Assembly (NCBI GenBank): GCA_025057015.1
Contig: JANWYG010000009.1
Coordinates: 62,001 to 126,000, forward strand
Origin: Blastocatellia bacterium
Lineage (GTDB): Bacteria > Acidobacteriota > Blastocatellia > Chloracidobacteriales > JADJPF01
Direction: 5' to 3'
Length of the DNA stretch: 64,000 bases
The notes below the pieces were generated by a model. That model did not search any database. It was given only the letters and a program-made list of their open reading frames with translations, and had not been told where the DNA came from. The translations under genes and the position numbers were made by a program. Positions 25,638-34,589 of this stretch are shown here, in pieces. Within the stretch, counting starts at the first letter, position 1, and each line of letters begins with the position of its first letter.

Positions 25638-26966
25638 ATGAAGCGACTACCGCTAGTGGTGATAATAGGCAGGCCAAATGTCGGCAAATCAACACTTTTC
25701 AATCGATTAACGGAAAGTCGCCGGGCCTTAGTCGCAGATATTCCTGGTCTAACTAGAGATCGCATCCATGGAGTCGTCAAATGGGCAGGCCATGAATTCG
25801 AGCTGGTAGACACAGGTGGAATAATACCAGATGAAGAAGCGCTTATTCCAACAAACATTCTGAAACAAGCACGAATAGCGATAGAACAGGCAGGTTTAAT
25901 CCTCTTCATAGTTGACGCAAAAGCCGGTATAACTCCTCTCGACGAACAGATGGCTAGTATGCTACGTACGGTTGGCAAGCCAGTTTTCGTCGTCGCAAAC
26001 AAATCTGACAGCAACTCTTCAGAGCAACTCTCCGTGGATTTCTATAGGCTCGGCTACGAAACAGTGCTACCTGTTTCAGCCGAACAAGGCAACGGGATTG
26101 GCGAGCTACTGGATGAAATAATCAAGCTTCTTCCCTCACCAGAAACTGAGCAAGAGCACAAAGAAGAGATCAAAATAGCCATCATAGGCAGGCCTAATGT
26201 GGGCAAGTCGTCTCTAGTAAACAGGCTACTTGGCGAGGAACGTGTCATAGTCTCTCCCTTGCCCGGCACTACGCGTGATGCTGTAGACTCTTTGCTAGAG
26301 CATCAAGGCAGACACTATAGGCTGATCGACACAGCCGGGATCAGACGTAAAGGCAAGACAACAGAAGGTGCAGAAAAGCTTTCTGTAGTGATGGCCAGAA
26401 AACACATGCAGATGGCTGACGTAGCCATACTGCTAATAGACGCTGTAGAAGGTCCGACAGCGCTCGACGCTCATATAGCTGGATACGCTACGGAGGCCGG
26501 CTGTAGCATCATTCTTGCTGTCAACAAATGGGATCTTGTGAAAAAAGACAGTTTGACCGCTATAGTCTTTGAAAAATCCTTACGCGAGAAGATGAAGTTC
26601 CTCGACTACGCCCCAGTAGTTTTTATTTCAGCTACTACGGGGCTAAGAGTAGTCAAGTTACTAGAACTTGCCGAGCGCGCTTACCGAAGCAGGCATTTAA
26701 GGATAGGAACAGCCGAGCTTAACGAATTCTTCGCCCGAACTTTGGCCCAGCCGCGTGCCAGCACTCCTGCCAAACGACCCGTCAAGGTGCTCTACATCAC
26801 ACAAGCTTGCGTTGCTCCGCCTACCTTTGTTCTCTTTACGAACGCTCGTAGCCCGGAAGACAAGCTACACTTTTCTTATGAGCGGCACATAGAGAACAAA
26901 CTGCGAGAGCACTTCGACTTTTACGGCACGCCTATCAGATTCAAACAGCGATACAAAACTAGCTGA
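25638..26966 (+). CDS. der: Ribosome assembly GTPase Der (EngA)
   Basis: The protein has 442 residues with two tandem GTPase domains, the signature of Der. Both P-loops read GRPNVGKS (about residues 11-18 and 183-190). Switch/G3 motifs are DTGG and DTAG, and the G4 motifs are NKSD and NKWD. The C-terminal KH-like domain follows ([28 protein letters not shown]). It acts in 50S subunit maturation. The 3' end overlaps thiG by 8 bases in convergent orientation. Confidence 0.98.
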   Translation: MKRLPLVVIIGRPNVGKSTLFNRLTESRRALVADIPGLTRDRIHGVVKWAGHEFELVDTGGIIPDEEALIPTNILKQARIAIEQAGLILFIVDAKAGITPLDEQMASMLRTVGKPVFVVANKSDSNSSEQLSVDFYRLGYETVLPVSAEQGNGIGELLDEIIKLLPSPETEQEHKEEIKIAIIGRPNVGKSSLVNRLLGEERVIVSPLPGTTRDAVDSLLEHQGRHYRLIDTAGIRRKGKTTEGAEKLSVVMARKHMQMADVAILLIDAVEGPTALDAHIAGYATEAGCSIILAVNKWDLVKKDSLTAIVFEKSLREKMKFLDYAPVVFISATTGLRVVKLLELAERAYRSRHLRIGTAELNEFFARTLAQPRASTPAKRPVKVLYITQACVAPPTFVLFTNARSPEDKLHFSYERHIENKLREHFDFYGTPIRFKQRYKTS

Positions 26967-27735
26967 TTACACCTTGAAGTGGACTACTGGCCGAGGCATA
27001 AAGCCTACGCGGCATGCGTCCTGCAAGATAAGCTTTGCGACCAGCCTCGACGGCAAGCTTCATTGCTTCAGCCATAAGAGGTGGATCTTTAGCTTCGGCA
27101 ACGGCTGTATTAAGCAATACTCCGTCCATACCCAGCTCCATAGCGATAGTCACATCCGAGGCAGTACCAACTCCCGCATCCACTATGATGGGCACCTCTG
27201 TAATCATCTCCCGCAAGATACGCATAGTAGTGAAGTTTTGTATACCGAGCCCCGAACCTATAGGAGCGGCAAGCGGCATTACTGCAGCAGCGCCGGCATC
27301 TACTAATCGCTTAGCAGTAACTATGTCGTCATTAAAGTAGGGAAGAACTATAAAACCTTCCTTTACCAGCACGTGGGTAGCTTCGACGAGGCCGGTATTG
27401 TCAGGATAGAGAGTCTTTTCGTCACCTATGACTTCGAGCTTTATCCAAGCGGTACCCAATATTTCACGTGCTAGGCGCGCTGTTCTTATAGCCTCCTGGG
27501 CAGTATAACAGCCTGCCGTATTGGGCAATATCTTTACACGCTTGCTGTCAATATAGTCGAGAAGTGTTCCGCGTCCAGCTTGACTGAGATCGATCCGCCG
27601 AACTGCTACGGTTACCATCTCAGTACCAGAACGTCGATGCGCCTCAGCCATCACTTCGTTACTAGTATACTTTCCTGTGCCAAGCATCAGCCTGGAATTA
27701 AATTCATGCCCAGCTATCACTAGCTTATCTGTCAT
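26959..27735 (-). CDS. thiG: Thiazole synthase
   Basis: The protein has 258 residues. It begins [19 protein letters not shown] and carries the Schiff-base lysine region ([17 protein letters not shown]), '[10 protein letters not shown]' and the phosphate-binding '[37 protein letters not shown]'. It builds the thiazole phosphate of thiamin from deoxyxylulose phosphate and ThiS-thiocarboxylate. ThiS is encoded 21 bases upstream. ThiO, ThiH and ThiF are not in the window. Confidence 0.97.
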   Translation of the reverse strand: MTDKLVIAGHEFNSRLMLGTGKYTSNEVMAEAHRRSGTEMVTVAVRRIDLSQAGRGTLLDYIDSKRVKILPNTAGCYTAQEAIRTARLAREILGTAWIKLEVIGDEKTLYPDNTGLVEATHVLVKEGFIVLPYFNDDIVTAKRLVDAGAAAVMPLAAPIGSGLGIQNFTTMRILREMITEVPIIVDAGVGTASDVTIAMELGMDGVLLNTAVAEAKDPPLMAEAMKLAVEAGRKAYLAGRMPRRLYASASSPLQGVIS

Positions 27736-27756
27736 CTAAACCCCTTTTGACGGCTA

Positions 27757-27957
27757 CTAACCACCGCCGACAAAATGAACCACTTCCAGTGTATCACCAT
27801 CTTTAAGCACAGTCGTAGCCCACTCTCCGCGTTTAACTATGTTGCGATTAAGCTCAACCGCAACCAGCTCTAGGCGCAAATTAAGGCTTTCAAGCAGCTC
27901 GAATATAGATATATTCTCTTTGACCTCCCTTTGCTCACCGTTTAGGTATATTTTCAT
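27757..27957 (-). CDS. thiS: Sulfur carrier protein ThiS
   Basis: The protein has 66 residues with the ubiquitin-like fold pattern ([27 protein letters not shown]). It ends in VHFVGGG, the Gly-Gly C-terminus that is adenylated and turned into a thiocarboxylate. It sits between a gene of unknown function and thiG, in one operon. Confidence 0.95.
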   Translation of the reverse strand: MKIYLNGEQREVKENISIFELLESLNLRLELVAVELNRNIVKRGEWATTVLKDGDTLEVVHFVGGG

Positions 27958-27959
27958 CT

Positions 27960-28784
27960 TCAGCGTCGACGAATCAGGTGCTTTACTTCAGCTTCACCAA
28001 ACTCTGAAGAAGTTTGAACTACTATAGCGGCACTACCAGCGTTAAACCTAGGAAGGATGACAGGAATAACTGACACTCCATCGTTTCCCGTACGACTGGT
28101 ATACACCTGTGGCTTAAAGGTAGTGCCTATGACCTTAATTATCACCGGAACCCCGGCAAGTGGCTGGTCGTTACGTTTGACTTCGGCTTGAAGAACCACT
28201 GAATCCCCAGCATAGAACTCCGTACTACCTCGAAGCTTGATTTCCAGCTTTTCCTCCATGCGCTCTGCCTGTAGATACTCAAAAATAATCTTATCCAGAT
28301 CAAACTCAGCAAACAGCGCTGGGACGGCTTCAGAAGCAGCAGTCTTAGCCGAGTCAATAGGTTCAGCAGGAAGAGTACCTAATTGAGCTGCAGGAACACT
28401 TGGCTGCGCTGAAGGGATAGTAGTAGAAGTAACAGCAGGCACTTCAGGCGGTACAGGCATTTGAGCAGAAGGTGCAGAAGTCTCCGTGGCTTGTTGTTGC
28501 TGTGCTTGCCTCTGCTTATTAAGCCGCTCAACTAACTCCTGTATTCGCCCTGCTTTGATTATCGCTAGTATCGTGCGATGCTGTTTCTCCAGCATCGCCT
28601 GAAGCTGCTCTTCAGTAATGCCATTCTCAAGCTCTTTCTGATAGTAAGTTCTCTTAGCAGCTAAGATAGCTCCGCGTACGTATACCAAAGACTCTATGAC
28701 AGGATTATTAGCTCCTTTGTCCTCAGTCTGTACGTGATATGTCACACCACTGTAAGATATGTCGGTATTATATCCAGTAAGCAT
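27960..28784 (-). CDS. Conserved protein of unknown function, first gene of the thiS-thiG operon
   Basis: The protein has 274 residues. Its first 70 residues ([41 protein letters not shown]) form a conserved-looking module that I recall from Acidobacteriota but cannot name. A helix with many Gln ([13 protein letters not shown]) and a Pro/Ala/Ser/Thr-rich linker at about 115-155 follow. The C-terminal 80 residues look like a beta-sandwich ([40 protein letters not shown]). There is no signal peptide. The stop codon lies 2 bases before thiS, so translation is coupled, but a thiamin role is not evident. Confidence 0.6.
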   Translation of the reverse strand: MLTGYNTDISYSGVTYHVQTEDKGANNPVIESLVYVRGAILAAKRTYYQKELENGITEEQLQAMLEKQHRTILAIIKAGRIQELVERLNKQRQAQQQQATETSAPSAQMPVPPEVPAVTSTTIPSAQPSVPAAQLGTLPAEPIDSAKTAASEAVPALFAEFDLDKIIFEYLQAERMEEKLEIKLRGSTEFYAGDSVVLQAEVKRNDQPLAGVPVIIKVIGTTFKPQVYTSRTGNDGVSVIPVILPRFNAGSAAIVVQTSSEFGEAEVKHLIRRR

Positions 28785-28903
28785 CTAGCTGTTCCCTACT
28801 AATTATTTACTGACATTCTTAGATAACGAGATACTACTACAGCAGAGAAAAAGCTGCAAGTTCCCTCTCTCATCGAGCAATAAAGAAAACTGTAGTACTC
28901 GGG

Positions 28904-28932
28904 TTGACTGTCAGATAGTTTAGCAGTAAACT
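28904..28932 (+). promoter_or_regulatory. Promoter of the lytic transglycosylase gene
   Basis: TTGACT (28904-28909), a 17-base spacer and TAAACT (28927-28932) lie before the ATG at 28961. Confidence 0.55.
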
Positions 28933-28960
28933 TGCAAAAACCTCTGAAAAATGGCGTCTT

Positions 28961-29809
28961 ATGCGAGCTTTATTCTGTGTGCTACTGCTTAGTTCCTTAG
29001 CTATAGCTCAAACTGAAGATCGAAAAAAAGTACTAGATAACTTTGATCTAGCTCCTGAAATACCTGCTTCTGAGGTCGTCGAAAAACCCAAATACGCGGT
29101 TAAGTCCTCGATAAAGAAAAGCATCAAAAGAGAATCCAAGTCAGAGGAATACAAAGAACTAAAGATTGTCGACGTACAGCAATCTGCTCAGCCCAAGATT
29201 TACGCACAGCTAAACTCAAGCATAGATGATTTTGGTCGGATAGTACTAACAAGCGAAACAATAATAGTACAACCGCTACCGACCGGGTCATCTCCTATGG
29301 GCACTACTGACACTACCGGAAGCAGCGAGCTAGACGAGCTGATTCTGAAAGCTGCCAAAAAGTACAACGTCGATCCTAGACTAATATTAGAAGTGATGAG
29401 ACAAGAGTCAGGCTTCCGTAGAACAGCTCTCTCACCCAAAGGGGCGCAAGGATTAATGCAGCTAATTCCAGCCACAGCCACACGCTTTGGCGTTTATAGG
29501 CCTTATGATCCACAGGAAAATATCTTCGGTGGCACACGTTACTTGAGGTTTCTGCTCGACAAATTCAAAGGAAACGTCGAACTCGCTTTAGCAGGGTACA
29601 ATGCTGGCGAGAATGCCGTTATACGATATGGATTTACCATCCCGCCATATCGAGAAACCCGCGACTACGTACGCAGCATCTTAGCTCGCTATCGAAGCAA
29701 GTACCACCAGATTACAAACGCTCAGCCAGAGCAACCAGCGGCACGTACGGCTCCCCTTATGATCTTTGCAGCCGAAGACGGAAGAGCCATCTTATCTAAT
29801 AACTACTGA
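28961..29809 (+). CDS. Secreted lytic transglycosylase (SLT domain)
   Basis: The protein has 282 residues with signal peptide MRALFCVLLLSSLAIAQ. A basic linker of about 100 residues (PKYAVKSSIKKSIKRESKSEE) leads to the SLT domain at about 125-240, with the catalytic Glu in LEVMRQESGFR, the 'GAQGLMQLIPATA' motif, 'NIFGGTRYLRFLLDKF' and 'LALAGYNAGENAV'. It cleaves peptidoglycan glycan strands in the periplasm. No partner genes are adjacent. Confidence 0.93.
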   Translation: MRALFCVLLLSSLAIAQTEDRKKVLDNFDLAPEIPASEVVEKPKYAVKSSIKKSIKRESKSEEYKELKIVDVQQSAQPKIYAQLNSSIDDFGRIVLTSETIIVQPLPTGSSPMGTTDTTGSSELDELILKAAKKYNVDPRLILEVMRQESGFRRTALSPKGAQGLMQLIPATATRFGVYRPYDPQENIFGGTRYLRFLLDKFKGNVELALAGYNAGENAVIRYGFTIPPYRETRDYVRSILARYRSKYHQITNAQPEQPAARTAPLMIFAAEDGRAILSNNY

Positions 29810-29810
29810 A

Positions 29811-29843
29811 ACTTCCGAAAGAAGTAGGGCTATTTTATCTTTT
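29811..29843 (+). terminator. Weak terminator after the transglycosylase gene
   Basis: ACTTC/GAAGT with loop CGAAA is followed by a T-rich run (TATTTTATCTTTTT). The run overlaps the last codons of the convergent gene. Confidence 0.4.
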
Positions 29844-30774
29844 TGACATAGTATCTATCCGTCTTTGGATCTTTAGCCAGCAAATAGGTGACAGGAACTA
29901 CCTGAGAGGTCTTTTTATCTATGAGCTTCAGTACAAGAATGCCTTTCTGTTTGTTGAAATCCACAGGATAAATCCCCCTCAGTCCAGACTCAACATATAT
30001 AGAGCCATAGCCGTGTATCTTATTGTCCCAAATGACCACATACAATCGATCAAAGTCTATCTCCTCGTCCCGACTAAAAGTAAACTTATCTAAAATTATG
30101 TAGTGGTATTCCTCACGCCCAGTTTGGTCATCGATGACCGAGCCGAAAGGTACCCAAGCAGCAATGCGACGACTACCACCGGGTAAAGCGGCTATAGCTT
30201 CTGGAGCTTTAATCTCCACCGAGTCTGCATACAACCAACCAGCCCGGGTCAAATACTCATTACCTAGGCGAACCTTGTACCACCTGTCAAAACGTCTTTC
30301 ACCTGTATCAACTATCCTCTCAGTTCGCACACGTTCTAAAATATCAACCTCTGTTGAAGCCGGTAGCAGAGTCAAAACTTCACTGTCTCGGCTTGGGGAT
30401 AGCCTCAATTTCAGCTTGTCTTTAGTGCGTCCTCGAGCCTGCACCTGAATAGAACTGCTTTCTTCAGCGAGCTTTCTCGATTCAGAAAGAAGCCTCTTAC
30501 TCAAAACTTGCCTACCTTCAAGCCAACCTTCCAGAAAGTCTTCTCCGACAGGTTTATAACGCACACGCACATATTCGCGCTGATTGACCGTCTGACGCTC
30601 TAGTATCTCTACTTCCTCGCCAAGCTTGAGCTCCCTCAACGAAGTCGTTACCAAAGCTGTAGATGTAAGTAGCTTAGCTTTATCAAAGATCACTACTGCC
30701 TGTTCTAAAGGCCTGTCAGGCTTATCCGTTATGCATGAAAAAAGCAATAACATGATGGGAAATAATTTGCGCAT
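29830..30774 (-). CDS. SH3-domain lipoprotein of unknown function
   Basis: The protein has 314 residues with a lipoprotein signal (MRKLFPIMLLLFSCITDK, lipobox LFSC). Two bacterial SH3-like modules are suggested, at about 25-85 (ALVTTSLRELKLGEEVEILERQTVNQREYVRVRY...GWLEGRQV) and 115-185 (KLRLSPSRDSEVLTLLPASTEVDILERV...WYKVRL...AGWLYADSV). The C-terminal 100 residues are beta-rich and unassigned. SH3 modules in secreted proteins often bind cell wall peptides. It is one base after the preceding lipoprotein gene, so the two are in one operon. Confidence 0.65.
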   Translation of the reverse strand: MRKLFPIMLLLFSCITDKPDRPLEQAVVIFDKAKLLTSTALVTTSLRELKLGEEVEILERQTVNQREYVRVRYKPVGEDFLEGWLEGRQVLSKRLLSESRKLAEESSSIQVQARGRTKDKLKLRLSPSRDSEVLTLLPASTEVDILERVRTERIVDTGERRFDRWYKVRLGNEYLTRAGWLYADSVEIKAPEAIAALPGGSRRIAAWVPFGSVIDDQTGREEYHYIILDKFTFSRDEEIDFDRLYVVIWDNKIHGYGSIYVESGLRGIYPVDFNKQKGILVLKLIDKKTSQVVPVTYLLAKDPKTDRYYVKKIK

Positions 30775-30775
30775 A

Positions 30776-31345
30776 CTACTTCCTTGCAGGCCTCTTAGAC
30801 TTTACTTGCTCGAAATGTTCTTCGCTCAACATTTTTTCTGCTTTAAAGACGCTTACCAGCGCACTCTTCCAAGCTTCGTGTAGCACAGAATCCAAGAAGT
30901 AATACTCCTCGCCTGCCAAGACTAAGGTAGAACCTAGCGCATAGCGCTTTTTGACCTCTTCAAAAAGAGCAGGATCTTGCCTTCTGAACAGCTTCGAAGT
31001 AGCATCATTCCTTTTATCTAAGAGCCGACGTATAACAACTATATCATCTAGGGTAGCTGCTATATAGCTTCTAGACTTCTTGTCAGCATAGGATTCAGTC
31101 AAGGCTAGGAAGCGATTTACACTAGCTTCTGCATCGAGCAAATATTTTAGGAAATGCTCAACTGACTGTTTGTCATCAATCTTATAACTTCTCAGCTTGC
31201 GCAGTTGTCCTAAAACTTCTTCAGCAGAAGACTTGTATCTGCTCCAGTCTGACACTTCACTCTTCTTGTTACAGGCAAAAAAAAGCAAGGCGAGAAAAAG
31301 TACTAAGACAAGCTTCAACAAAAAGCTGTGAACTAGAACCAACAA
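30776..31345 (-). CDS. Small helical lipoprotein of unknown function
   Basis: The protein has up to 189 residues. The frame begins with TTG, and no ATG is present, so the exact start is uncertain. The signal ends in a lipobox (LALLFFACNKKS). The mature part is helical (SAEEVLGQLRKLRSYKIDDK; ALFEEVKKRYALGSTLVLAG). No family is recognised. It is upstream of the SH3 lipoprotein and behind a strong terminator, so it starts a separate operon. Confidence 0.55.
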   Translation of the reverse strand: MLVLVHSFLLKLVLVLFLALLFFACNKKSEVSDWSRYKSSAEEVLGQLRKLRSYKIDDKQSVEHFLKYLLDAEASVNRFLALTESYADKKSRSYIAATLDDIVVIRRLLDKRNDATSKLFRRQDPALFEEVKKRYALGSTLVLAGEEYYFLDSVLHEAWKSALVSVFKAEKMLSEEHFEQVKSKRPARK

Positions 31346-31380
31346 GTTACAGTAAGATAGATTACAAAAAGAAAATGCTA

Positions 31381-31404
31381 CCCTGCCCAGAAAGGTGGGC
31401 AGGG
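31381..31404 (-). terminator. Rho-independent terminator
   Basis: On the minus strand, CCCTGCCCA/TGGGCAGGG form a 9-bp stem with a 6-base loop, followed by TAGCATTTTCTTTTT. It ends the operon of small genes at 31411-35321. Confidence 0.85.
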
Positions 31405-31410
31405 CCTGTG

Positions 31411-31776
31411 TTACGCCAGGCGTTCAAGTATGCCGCGCAGCCGGCGGCTGAGTATTGGATCGTTTTGTGCAAAGTCAGATATAGTATCAAGCATAGTCTC
31501 CATGTCAATACGACTACGGACTTCAGGCCCTACTAGATTGGAAACTATAGCACGAGCTGCTTTATCTATAGCTACGCGAGACATAACAGAATTATTCATA
31601 TCTACAGATTTGACTATACTAGTAAGAGCAGAGCGTAGAGGCGAGACCGTCTTCAGGTCGGCTTTTTCGGCAACGGCATCAAGCGTTGCTTGAAAGTTTG
31701 CCCGATCCACACCGTGTGTATTGTCTGCAGTATAAGTTTCTATGTTAGGTATGTTAAATCTATTATCTATTTTCAT
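31411..31776 (-). CDS. Small soluble helical protein of unknown function
   Basis: The protein has 121 residues without a signal peptide or membrane segment. The first 35 residues look disordered (MKIDNRFNIPNIETYTADN) and the rest is helical (SALTSIVKSVDMNNSVMSR; MLDTISDFAQNDPILSRRL). A GGGGG box precedes the ATG. It is the last gene of the operon of small proteins. No family is recognised. Confidence 0.6.
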   Translation of the reverse strand: MKIDNRFNIPNIETYTADNTHGVDRANFQATLDAVAEKADLKTVSPLRSALTSIVKSVDMNNSVMSRVAIDKAARAIVSNLVGPEVRSRIDMETMLDTISDFAQNDPILSRRLRGILERLA

Positions 31777-31785
31777 GGCATCCCC

Positions 31786-32169
31786 CTAGGGCAGCACGTC
31801 CAATATAGCTTCTGCCATCTTGCCGAAAGCCCCTTCAGGATCGAGTTCGACGGCGCGTATTAATGCCTCACGCGCCCGATCGAACTCCTTCTTCATAAAG
31901 AAGGCTTCCCCAAGATGAGCATAAGCATAAGCGCTCTCTGGGTTCTTCTTGAGCGCTTCTTCGTAGATCTCGATACACTCGTCCAGCTTACCTTCTACAA
32001 AAAGAGTAGTTCCTATAGCGACTTGAGGGACTTCCGAGTTTGGCCTCAACAAAGAGACTCCTGTAAAAACTTCTCGTGCTTCCTCATATCTACCAGCATC
32101 TCTATAGATAAATCCTGCTTCCATAAGGAAATCTATCTCTTCCTGAGAAACCAGCGAAGTATCGAGCAT
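31786..32169 (-). CDS. Small TPR protein resembling type III secretion SycD-like chaperones
   Basis: The protein has 127 residues made almost entirely of three TPR units (AGFIYRDAGRYEEAREVFTG; VAIGTTLFVEGKLDECIEIY; AHLGEAFFMKKEFDRAREAL). Length and repeat number match SycD/LcrH class II chaperones, which also begin with a short helix, but generic TPR adaptors look the same. It lies between two small unknown proteins, with gaps of 9 and 12 bases. Confidence 0.6.
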   Translation of the reverse strand: MLDTSLVSQEEIDFLMEAGFIYRDAGRYEEAREVFTGVSLLRPNSEVPQVAIGTTLFVEGKLDECIEIYEEALKKNPESAYAYAHLGEAFFMKKEFDRAREALIRAVELDPEGAFGKMAEAILDVLP

Positions 32170-32181
32170 GCGCTACCTCTC

Positions 32182-32553
32182 TTACTTGACGTTTCTTATA
32201 GCCGACATAGATGCGTCGTGACGAGATTTGAGAATATTTGTCAGCACTTCGATCGTACGTGATTGCGATTGTATGCGCTCCTGCAGACTGATGAGCGCTA
32301 ACTGGTTCTGAAATTGCTGCTGCAAAGCATTCTCAGCAGCGACTGAATTGAGCGCCCTATTAGCCTGAGGATCATTCGGATTAACATTTCCAAGTCCGAG
32401 ATCTCCGTTACCTATGTTGTCTACGTTACTGGTAGAAGTGGTACCACCAAGATCAAATCCTGCACCGCTTGACCTGCGCGAAGCTGGACTACTAGCAATA
32501 GAACGAATGCTGCTTAGATCAAAAAAGCTATTGTTAATACCTTGTATCGCCAT
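32182..32553 (-). CDS. Small soluble protein of unknown function
   Basis: I start this at the ATG at 32553, because GGGAGG lies 6 bases before it; an upstream TTG at 32571 lacks one. The product has 123 residues: a Ser/Gly/Asn-rich first half (SSPASRRSSGAGFDLGG) and a helical, Gln-rich second half (AENALQQQFQNQLALISLQE, likely coiled coil). Low complexity plus a C-terminal coiled coil is seen in secreted or filament-forming substrates, but I recognise no family. Confidence 0.5.
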   Translation of the reverse strand: MAIQGINNSFFDLSSIRSIASSPASRRSSGAGFDLGGTTSTSNVDNIGNGDLGLGNVNPNDPQANRALNSVAAENALQQQFQNQLALISLQERIQSQSRTIEVLTNILKSRHDASMSAIRNVK

Positions 32554-32618
32554 TATTATCCTCCCAATCAACTTGCATTGTTTATCTTATTATCGGAAAG
32601 CTACACTGAAAGTTGCCT

Positions 32619-32930
32619 TTAGCTGCTCTTAAGCTTCGCTTTAACTTCAAGTAGCTCTGCTGCAAGCTGCATAGCCCGCCCGTAGGCATTCAGAATTTTC
32701 TGTGCATCTTCGGCATCTTGCCGTGTGCCACTGCGAACTACTCTATCAAATTCTATACATGAATTTTCGCACTTCCGAAAAATAGCCCCAAAGTTCTCTC
32801 GCTGCAGATATTTCTCGAAAACAGGATAGTGTCGCTCGAAAACAACTTCATCGGTTTGTTGCTGTTGCTGAGGCGCTTGCCTCATATACTGCCAGTCTCC
32901 TGCTTTAAACGCCTGAAATTTCTCACTCAT
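32619..32930 (-). CDS. Small soluble helical protein of unknown function
   Basis: The protein has 103 residues, no signal peptide, a Gln run near residue 20 (APQQQQQ) and two long helices (RHYPVFEKYLQRENFGAIFR; DAQKILNAYGRAMQLAAELL). GGAGAGCTT precedes the ATG. It lies 12 bases after the large TPR gene in the same operon. Confidence 0.55.
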   Translation of the reverse strand: MSEKFQAFKAGDWQYMRQAPQQQQQTDEVVFERHYPVFEKYLQRENFGAIFRKCENSCIEFDRVVRSGTRQDAEDAQKILNAYGRAMQLAAELLEVKAKLKSS

Positions 32931-32942
32931 AAGCTCTCTCCG

Positions 32943-34526
32943 CTACTTTAGTTGCCAACTTACTTCAAATGCTACCGAGTCAGTACCTTCATTTTCCACA
33001 GCCAATACTACAGTATACATATTTGCTTGAGAAGGCTGCTCTATCAACTGTATTTCAGACTTTCCTGATAACTTCCTAACTTTTGCCAATACCTCCTGAT
33101 GAGGCAAACCGTCAGTGCGTACCTTGACATCTGTAGGCTTGCCGCCTGACACCTGCTCAACATCTACAAACGGCCCTTGAACTCTCACTATAGCCCTACC
33201 GGTAATCTGCCCCGACCAACTTACGATGCCCTGGCGACGCAACTCCCACTCTATCTCAAAGCTCACTTCTTCTTCCTTCTTCGTATCGAGAGCAAACACA
33301 GCTGTGAAACCGTTCGTAGCATCAGGTGCCTCAACTTGCCGAACTACAGCAGTGCCAGTTAGACGTTTAAACCGCTTTATCAAATAAGGTACTTCTGGGA
33401 GCCGCTCACTTATCGAAGCTTTGCTTACATCCCCTTCTACGACAACGTTTTTGCCGCGCAGCTTGAGTTTGGTCACACCAGGTGCAACTCTGCAAACACA
33501 AACAGTTCTTCCTCTTGCTGGCAACGGAGGCCCAAGCCGCAGAGCTATTTCTTCTAACCTTTGCTTTATTTGCCCGTCCTCAACTAGGACGTCCATAGCT
33601 GCTTTATACTCGCGCTCCGCTTCTAAATACTTACGGTTCAGATAAAGCTGTTCACCCCTCTGCTTCTGATAATGTGCCTGCGCAATACGTAGTCCTTTCT
33701 TAGCCTGCTCATTATTCGGCTCTAAAGCTAGTACTTCGCGAAACTTAACTAACGCGTCTTCATATGCTCCATCAGACAGCTTGTTTTCAGCAAATTTCAA
33801 CGTCGCAGCTACATCAAGCTTAAGTAGCCCATCCAACGCTTTCTGGTTTTTAGGTTCATACTCTGTAACCCGCATAAAATATCTACGCGCAGCATCTTCG
33901 TTGCCTGCCACTAACTCCGCCTCGCCCAGTGCCAACAAGGCTCTTACCATCTTCTCGCGAGTTTCAGAATTACTAGATATCCTGAGCAGCTTTTCCAGAT
34001 ACTCTAACGCAACGTCATATTTTTGTTGAGACAAAGCAGCCTCTGCAAGATGCTTGTACAAAACCGGTACCTGCTCTATAGCCTTTACATCATTTGGCCT
34101 AAGCAGGAGTATCTGTTGGTACAAAGCTAATTCTTGAGCATAGGAGCCTTTCGGAAGATTTTTAACCTCTAAGTGAAGCTTAGCTACTTGCTGCTGCTTA
34201 TCTAACAGTTCTATAAGCTCAGGTGTAGCAGATTTGTCCTTACGGCGACGTGCAGCTTCATCAAGGTATTGCAGAGCTAAAGTATAATTGGTCGCATCTA
34301 TCAGCTCCGAGCTTTTTCTTATGTAATAGTCTAAAGGCTTGCCCTTAGGTACAACAGGCCCTCGACTCGAACTGCTGCCACTTCGCCCTCCAACTTTAGC
34401 CTTCTTATTATCAGGAACTACGTCTGCCGGCTGACTCCCTTTGCCTTTGCCCCTGCCTATTACAGGCCCTTCCTGCGCAACTGCTAGGTTACATACTACG
34501 AAAAACAACAGAAGCTGTATCTTCAT
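32943..34526 (-). CDS. Secreted TPR protein with C-terminal beta repeats
   Basis: The protein has 527 residues with signal peptide MKIQLLLFFVVCNLAVAQ. A Gly/Lys/Ser-rich linker precedes about six TPR units (65-325). The C-terminal 190 residues contain two related beta modules (ISERLPEVPYLIKRFKRLTG...VVRQVEAPDATNGFTAVFAL and VLAKVRKLSGKSEIQLIEQP...NMYTVVLAV), each ending in a 'V.FE..W.L' strand. No enzyme motif is visible. It may be a periplasmic scaffold for the small proteins encoded behind it. Confidence 0.7.
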   Translation of the reverse strand: MKIQLLLFFVVCNLAVAQEGPVIGRGKGKGSQPADVVPDNKKAKVGGRSGSSSSRGPVVPKGKPLDYYIRKSSELIDATNYTLALQYLDEAARRRKDKSATPELIELLDKQQQVAKLHLEVKNLPKGSYAQELALYQQILLLRPNDVKAIEQVPVLYKHLAEAALSQQKYDVALEYLEKLLRISSNSETREKMVRALLALGEAELVAGNEDAARRYFMRVTEYEPKNQKALDGLLKLDVAATLKFAENKLSDGAYEDALVKFREVLALEPNNEQAKKGLRIAQAHYQKQRGEQLYLNRKYLEAEREYKAAMDVLVEDGQIKQRLEEIALRLGPPLPARGRTVCVCRVAPGVTKLKLRGKNVVVEGDVSKASISERLPEVPYLIKRFKRLTGTAVVRQVEAPDATNGFTAVFALDTKKEEEVSFEIEWELRRQGIVSWSGQITGRAIVRVQGPFVDVEQVSGGKPTDVKVRTDGLPHQEVLAKVRKLSGKSEIQLIEQPSQANMYTVVLAVENEGTDSVAFEVSWQLK

Positions 34527-34589
34527 AGATAGCCGTACATCCCAAAAAGAACTCTAACAACAAGTCAAAATTAAAAGCCCTCCACTCAG

